A stretch of 54,959 nt of DNA from Peribacillus faecalis (GTDB taxonomy: Bacteria > Bacillota > Bacilli > Bacillales > DSM-1321), in NCBI RefSeq assembly GCF_014712675.1, contig NZ_JACXSI010000027.1, positions 1-54,959 of the forward strand. Direction: 5' to 3'. Both the position numbers and the translations under genes were made by a program. Each line of letters starts with the position of its first letter. Position 1 is the stretch's first letter. The notes under the pieces are model-generated. The model was not told the DNA's origin. It searched no databases and was given only the letters and a program-made list of their open reading frames with translations. Below, in pieces: positions 53,639 to 54,959 of the stretch.

Positions 53639-53756
53639 AATATATATGAGACTATATTATCAAATTCTGCTAATTAAGGCATAGAATTTACAGTTTTTTC
53701 GAATAAAACAGCAAGCTTCAGAAAATATACCACATTTTAACGAACGTCGTTTTATG

Positions 53757-53792
53757 ATATAAAAAAAGTCACAAACCAATGAGATTTGTGAC
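53757..53792 (-). terminator. Terminator of the rRNA-tRNA operon
   Basis: GTCACAAA and TTTGTGAC pair perfectly, followed by TTTTTTT on the minus strand, directly after the last tRNA. Confidence 0.9.
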
Positions 53793-53814
53793 GTAATAGT
53801 ATTTATGTAGTGTA

Positions 53815-53890
53815 TGGTGGAGCCTAGCGGGATCGAACCGCTGACCTCCTGCGTGCAAGGCAGGCGCTCTCCCAGCTGAGCTAAGGCCCC
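53815..53890 (-). tRNA. tRNA-Ala (anticodon TGC)
   Basis: Full cloverleaf with GGGGCCT acceptor, CTTGCAC anticodon loop, GGTTCGATC T arm and encoded CCA. Last tRNA of the array. Confidence 0.97.
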
Positions 53891-53904
53891 TTAATATGTA
53901 TATA

Positions 53905-53976
53905 AGCGGAAGACGGGATTCGAACCCGCGACCCCAACCTTGGCAAGGTTGTATTCTACCACTGAACTACTTCCGC
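53905..53976 (-). tRNA. tRNA-Gly (anticodon GCC)
   Basis: GCGGAAG acceptor, TTGCCAA anticodon loop, GGTTCGAAT T arm; CCA not encoded. Confidence 0.96.
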
Positions 53977-53997
53977 ACCCGGAAAATTAAAATAAAG

Positions 53998-54070
53998 TGA
54001 GCCATGAAGGACTCGAACCTTCGACCCTCTGATTAAAAGTCAGATGCTCTACCAACTGAGCTAATGGCTC
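53998..54070 (-). tRNA. tRNA-Lys (anticodon TTT)
   Basis: GAGCCAT acceptor, CTTTTAA anticodon loop, GGTTCGAGT T arm; CCA not encoded. Confidence 0.96.
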
Positions 54071-54075
54071 TAAAA

Positions 54076-54150
54076 TGGCTGGGCTAGAAGGATTCGAACC
54101 TTCGCATGACGGAATCAAAATCCGTTGCCTTACCGCTTGGCTATAGCCCA
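54076..54150 (-). tRNA. tRNA-Gln (anticodon TTG)
   Basis: TGGGCTA acceptor, TTTTGAT anticodon loop, GGTTCGAAT T arm; CCA encoded. Confidence 0.96.
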
Positions 54151-54170
54151 ATAATATTTATTGTATAAAA

Positions 54171-54255
54171 TGGTGGAGGGGGACGGATTCGAACCGCCGA
54201 ACCCGGAGGGAGCGGATTTACAGTCCGCCGCGTTTAGCCACTTCGCTACCCCTCC
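54171..54255 (-). tRNA. tRNA-Tyr (anticodon GTA)
   Basis: GGAGGGG acceptor, CTGTAAA anticodon loop, long class II variable arm, GGTTCGAAT T arm; CCA encoded. Confidence 0.97.
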
Positions 54256-54277
54256 ACTATAAAATTGAAAATAGAAA

Positions 54278-54354
<77 letters not shown>

Positions 54355-54366
54355 ATATATTAAGTA

Positions 54367-54456
54367 TTATTTATTTACTACCGCTTCACTGTTTTCGTCA
54401 TCTAGACCTAAGAAAGAGTAGTCAAGATGTGGCTCGCTCTGTATGCTGTATTCAAT
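54367..54456 (-). pseudogene. Orphan C-terminal reading frame inside the tRNA array
   Basis: A 29-codon frame reads IEYSIQSEPHLDYSFLG then LDDENSEAVVNK and a stop. It has no start codon and abuts the tRNA-Thr remnant. The composition looks like the acidic C-terminal tail of a protein, but chance cannot be excluded for so short a frame. Family not recognised. Confidence 0.35.
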
Positions 54457-54474
54457 CTACGAAGCATATTCGAA

Positions 54475-54502
54475 CGTGCTCTACCAACTAAGCTACACCG
54501 TC
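54475..54502 (-). pseudogene. tRNA-Thr 5'-half remnant
   Basis: GACGGTGTAGCTTAGTTGG TAGAGCA matches the first 26 bases of the intact tRNA-Thr(TGT) at 24 positions, including the whole D arm, then diverges before the anticodon stem. It cannot fold into a tRNA. Confidence 0.8.
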
Positions 54503-54511
54503 ATAAAAATA

Positions 54512-54587
54512 TGGTGGAGGATGACGGGATCGAACCGCCGACCCCCTGCTTGTAAGGCAGGTGCTCTCCCAGCTGAGCTAATCCTCC
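54512..54587 (-). tRNA. tRNA-Val (anticodon TAC)
   Basis: GGAGGAT acceptor, CTTACAA anticodon loop, GGTTCGATC T arm; CCA encoded. Confidence 0.97.
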
Positions 54588-54593
54588 ATTATG

Positions 54594-54668
54594 TGGTGAC
54601 CCGTACGGGATTCGAACCCGTGTTACCGCCGTGAAAGGGCGGTGTCTTAACCGCTTGACCAACGGGCC
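54594..54668 (-). tRNA. tRNA-Glu (anticodon TTC)
   Basis: GGCCCGT acceptor, CTTTCAC anticodon loop, GGTTCGAAT T arm; CCA encoded. Confidence 0.97.
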
Positions 54669-54682
54669 ACATTCATTAAATA

Positions 54683-54755
54683 AGCTTCCAACCGGGCTCG
54701 AACCGGTGACCTCTTCCTTACCATGGAAGTGCTCTACCTGCTGAGCTATGGAAGC
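54683..54755 (-). tRNA. tRNA-Thr (anticodon GGT)
   Basis: GCTTCCA acceptor, ATGGTAA anticodon loop, GGTTCGAGC T arm; CCA not encoded. Confidence 0.95.
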
Positions 54756-54763
54756 AAGAAATA

Positions 54764-54838
54764 TGGCTCCGCAGGTAGGATTCGAACCTACGACCGCTCG
54801 GTTAACAGCCGAGTGCTCTACCACTGAGCTACTGCGGA
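54764..54838 (-). tRNA. tRNA-Asn (anticodon GTT)
   Basis: TCCGCAG acceptor, CTGTTAA anticodon loop, GGTTCGAAT T arm; CCA encoded. First tRNA after the 5S gene. Confidence 0.97.
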
Positions 54839-54847
54839 ATAATATTA

Positions 54848-54959
<112 letters not shown>

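Noticed and set aside
54443-54634. 63-codon plus-strand frame at the tRNA array
   Set aside because: Antisense of tRNA-Val and tRNA-Glu; the RTGFEPVLPP-type reading is a typical antisense-tRNA artefact.
54501-54824. 107-codon minus-strand frame across several tRNA genes
   Set aside because: It is translated tRNA sequence (Glu, Thr, Asn and Val genes), a well-known false protein with the AQLGEHLPYKQGVGGSIPSSS-type pattern; no SD.

Overview
The window looks like a chromosomal segment of a low-to-moderate GC, Gram-positive endospore-former-type bacterium (Bacillaceae or Planococcaceae). This rests on strong GGAGG-type ribosome binding sites, TTG and GTG starts, a T-box leader, a glmS ribozyme, the sigW-rsiW and cdaA-cdaR-glmM-glmS order, CsoR-CopZ-CopA, and a Bacillus-type 5S/tRNA array. 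I cannot name the species from sequence alone. No CRISPR array or prophage was seen. The left edge cuts an IS110-family transposase and the right edge cuts a 5S rRNA gene.

Layout. 1-4.1 kb: IS110 transposase tail, then a copper-efflux cluster (csoR, copZ, copA, minus strand). 4.2-8.8 kb: a histidine phosphatase, a YknW/YknX-like membrane pair, and a sodium:amino-acid symporter behind a T-box leader. 9-11.2 kb: guanine deaminase and a LemA/TPM-domain pair. 11.5-16.2 kb: a polyamine ABC transporter operon (regulator, potA, potB, potC, potD). 16.4-20.8 kb: a flavodoxin-like protein and a Fur-boxed yclNOPQ-type siderophore importer. 21-30.4 kb: a large YhgE/Pip protein, small membrane proteins, a Gfo/Idh/MocA oxidoreductase, a PadR regulator with an FtsX-type ABC exporter, and a divergent SDR/MerR pair. 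30.4-36 kb: a CorC/HlyC-family protein, hflX with an attenuator-like leader, and the 5-oxoprolinase genes pxpBCA. 36.1-41.5 kb: a NosL/NosD/NosF/NosY-like copper maturation cluster with three NosL paralogues and no NosZ. 41.6-46 kb: a secreted lipase, a DCC-family protein, a TIGR01777 epimerase and a nucleoside transporter. 46.2-53.6 kb: glmS (with ribozyme), glmM, cdaR, cdaA, rsiW, sigW. 53.8-55 kb: ten intact tRNA genes, one tRNA remnant, and 5S rRNA.

The most interesting non-textbook signals are these. (1) hflX has an approximately 290-nt leader with a 15-codon upstream ORF, a terminator just before the hflX ribosome binding site, and an 11-nt segment perfectly complementary to the terminator 5' arm; this is the layout of ribosome-mediated attenuation. 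(2) A dispersed, highly structured intergenic element occurs three times (about 3.3, 11.6 and 25.5 kb) with paired, covarying hairpins. (3) A Nos-type accessory cluster occurs without nitrous oxide reductase. (4) A hairpin separates the SD from the TTG start of the CorC-family gene and would restore normal spacing if folded. (5) A scar in the tRNA array carries a tRNA-Thr 5' half and an orphan C-terminal reading frame. (6) Three exact-period (11 bp) direct repeats lie upstream of the polyamine regulator. Several small genes or remnants (25935-26111, 23643-23843, 28861-29061, 33330-33377) were found by reading the sequence directly.
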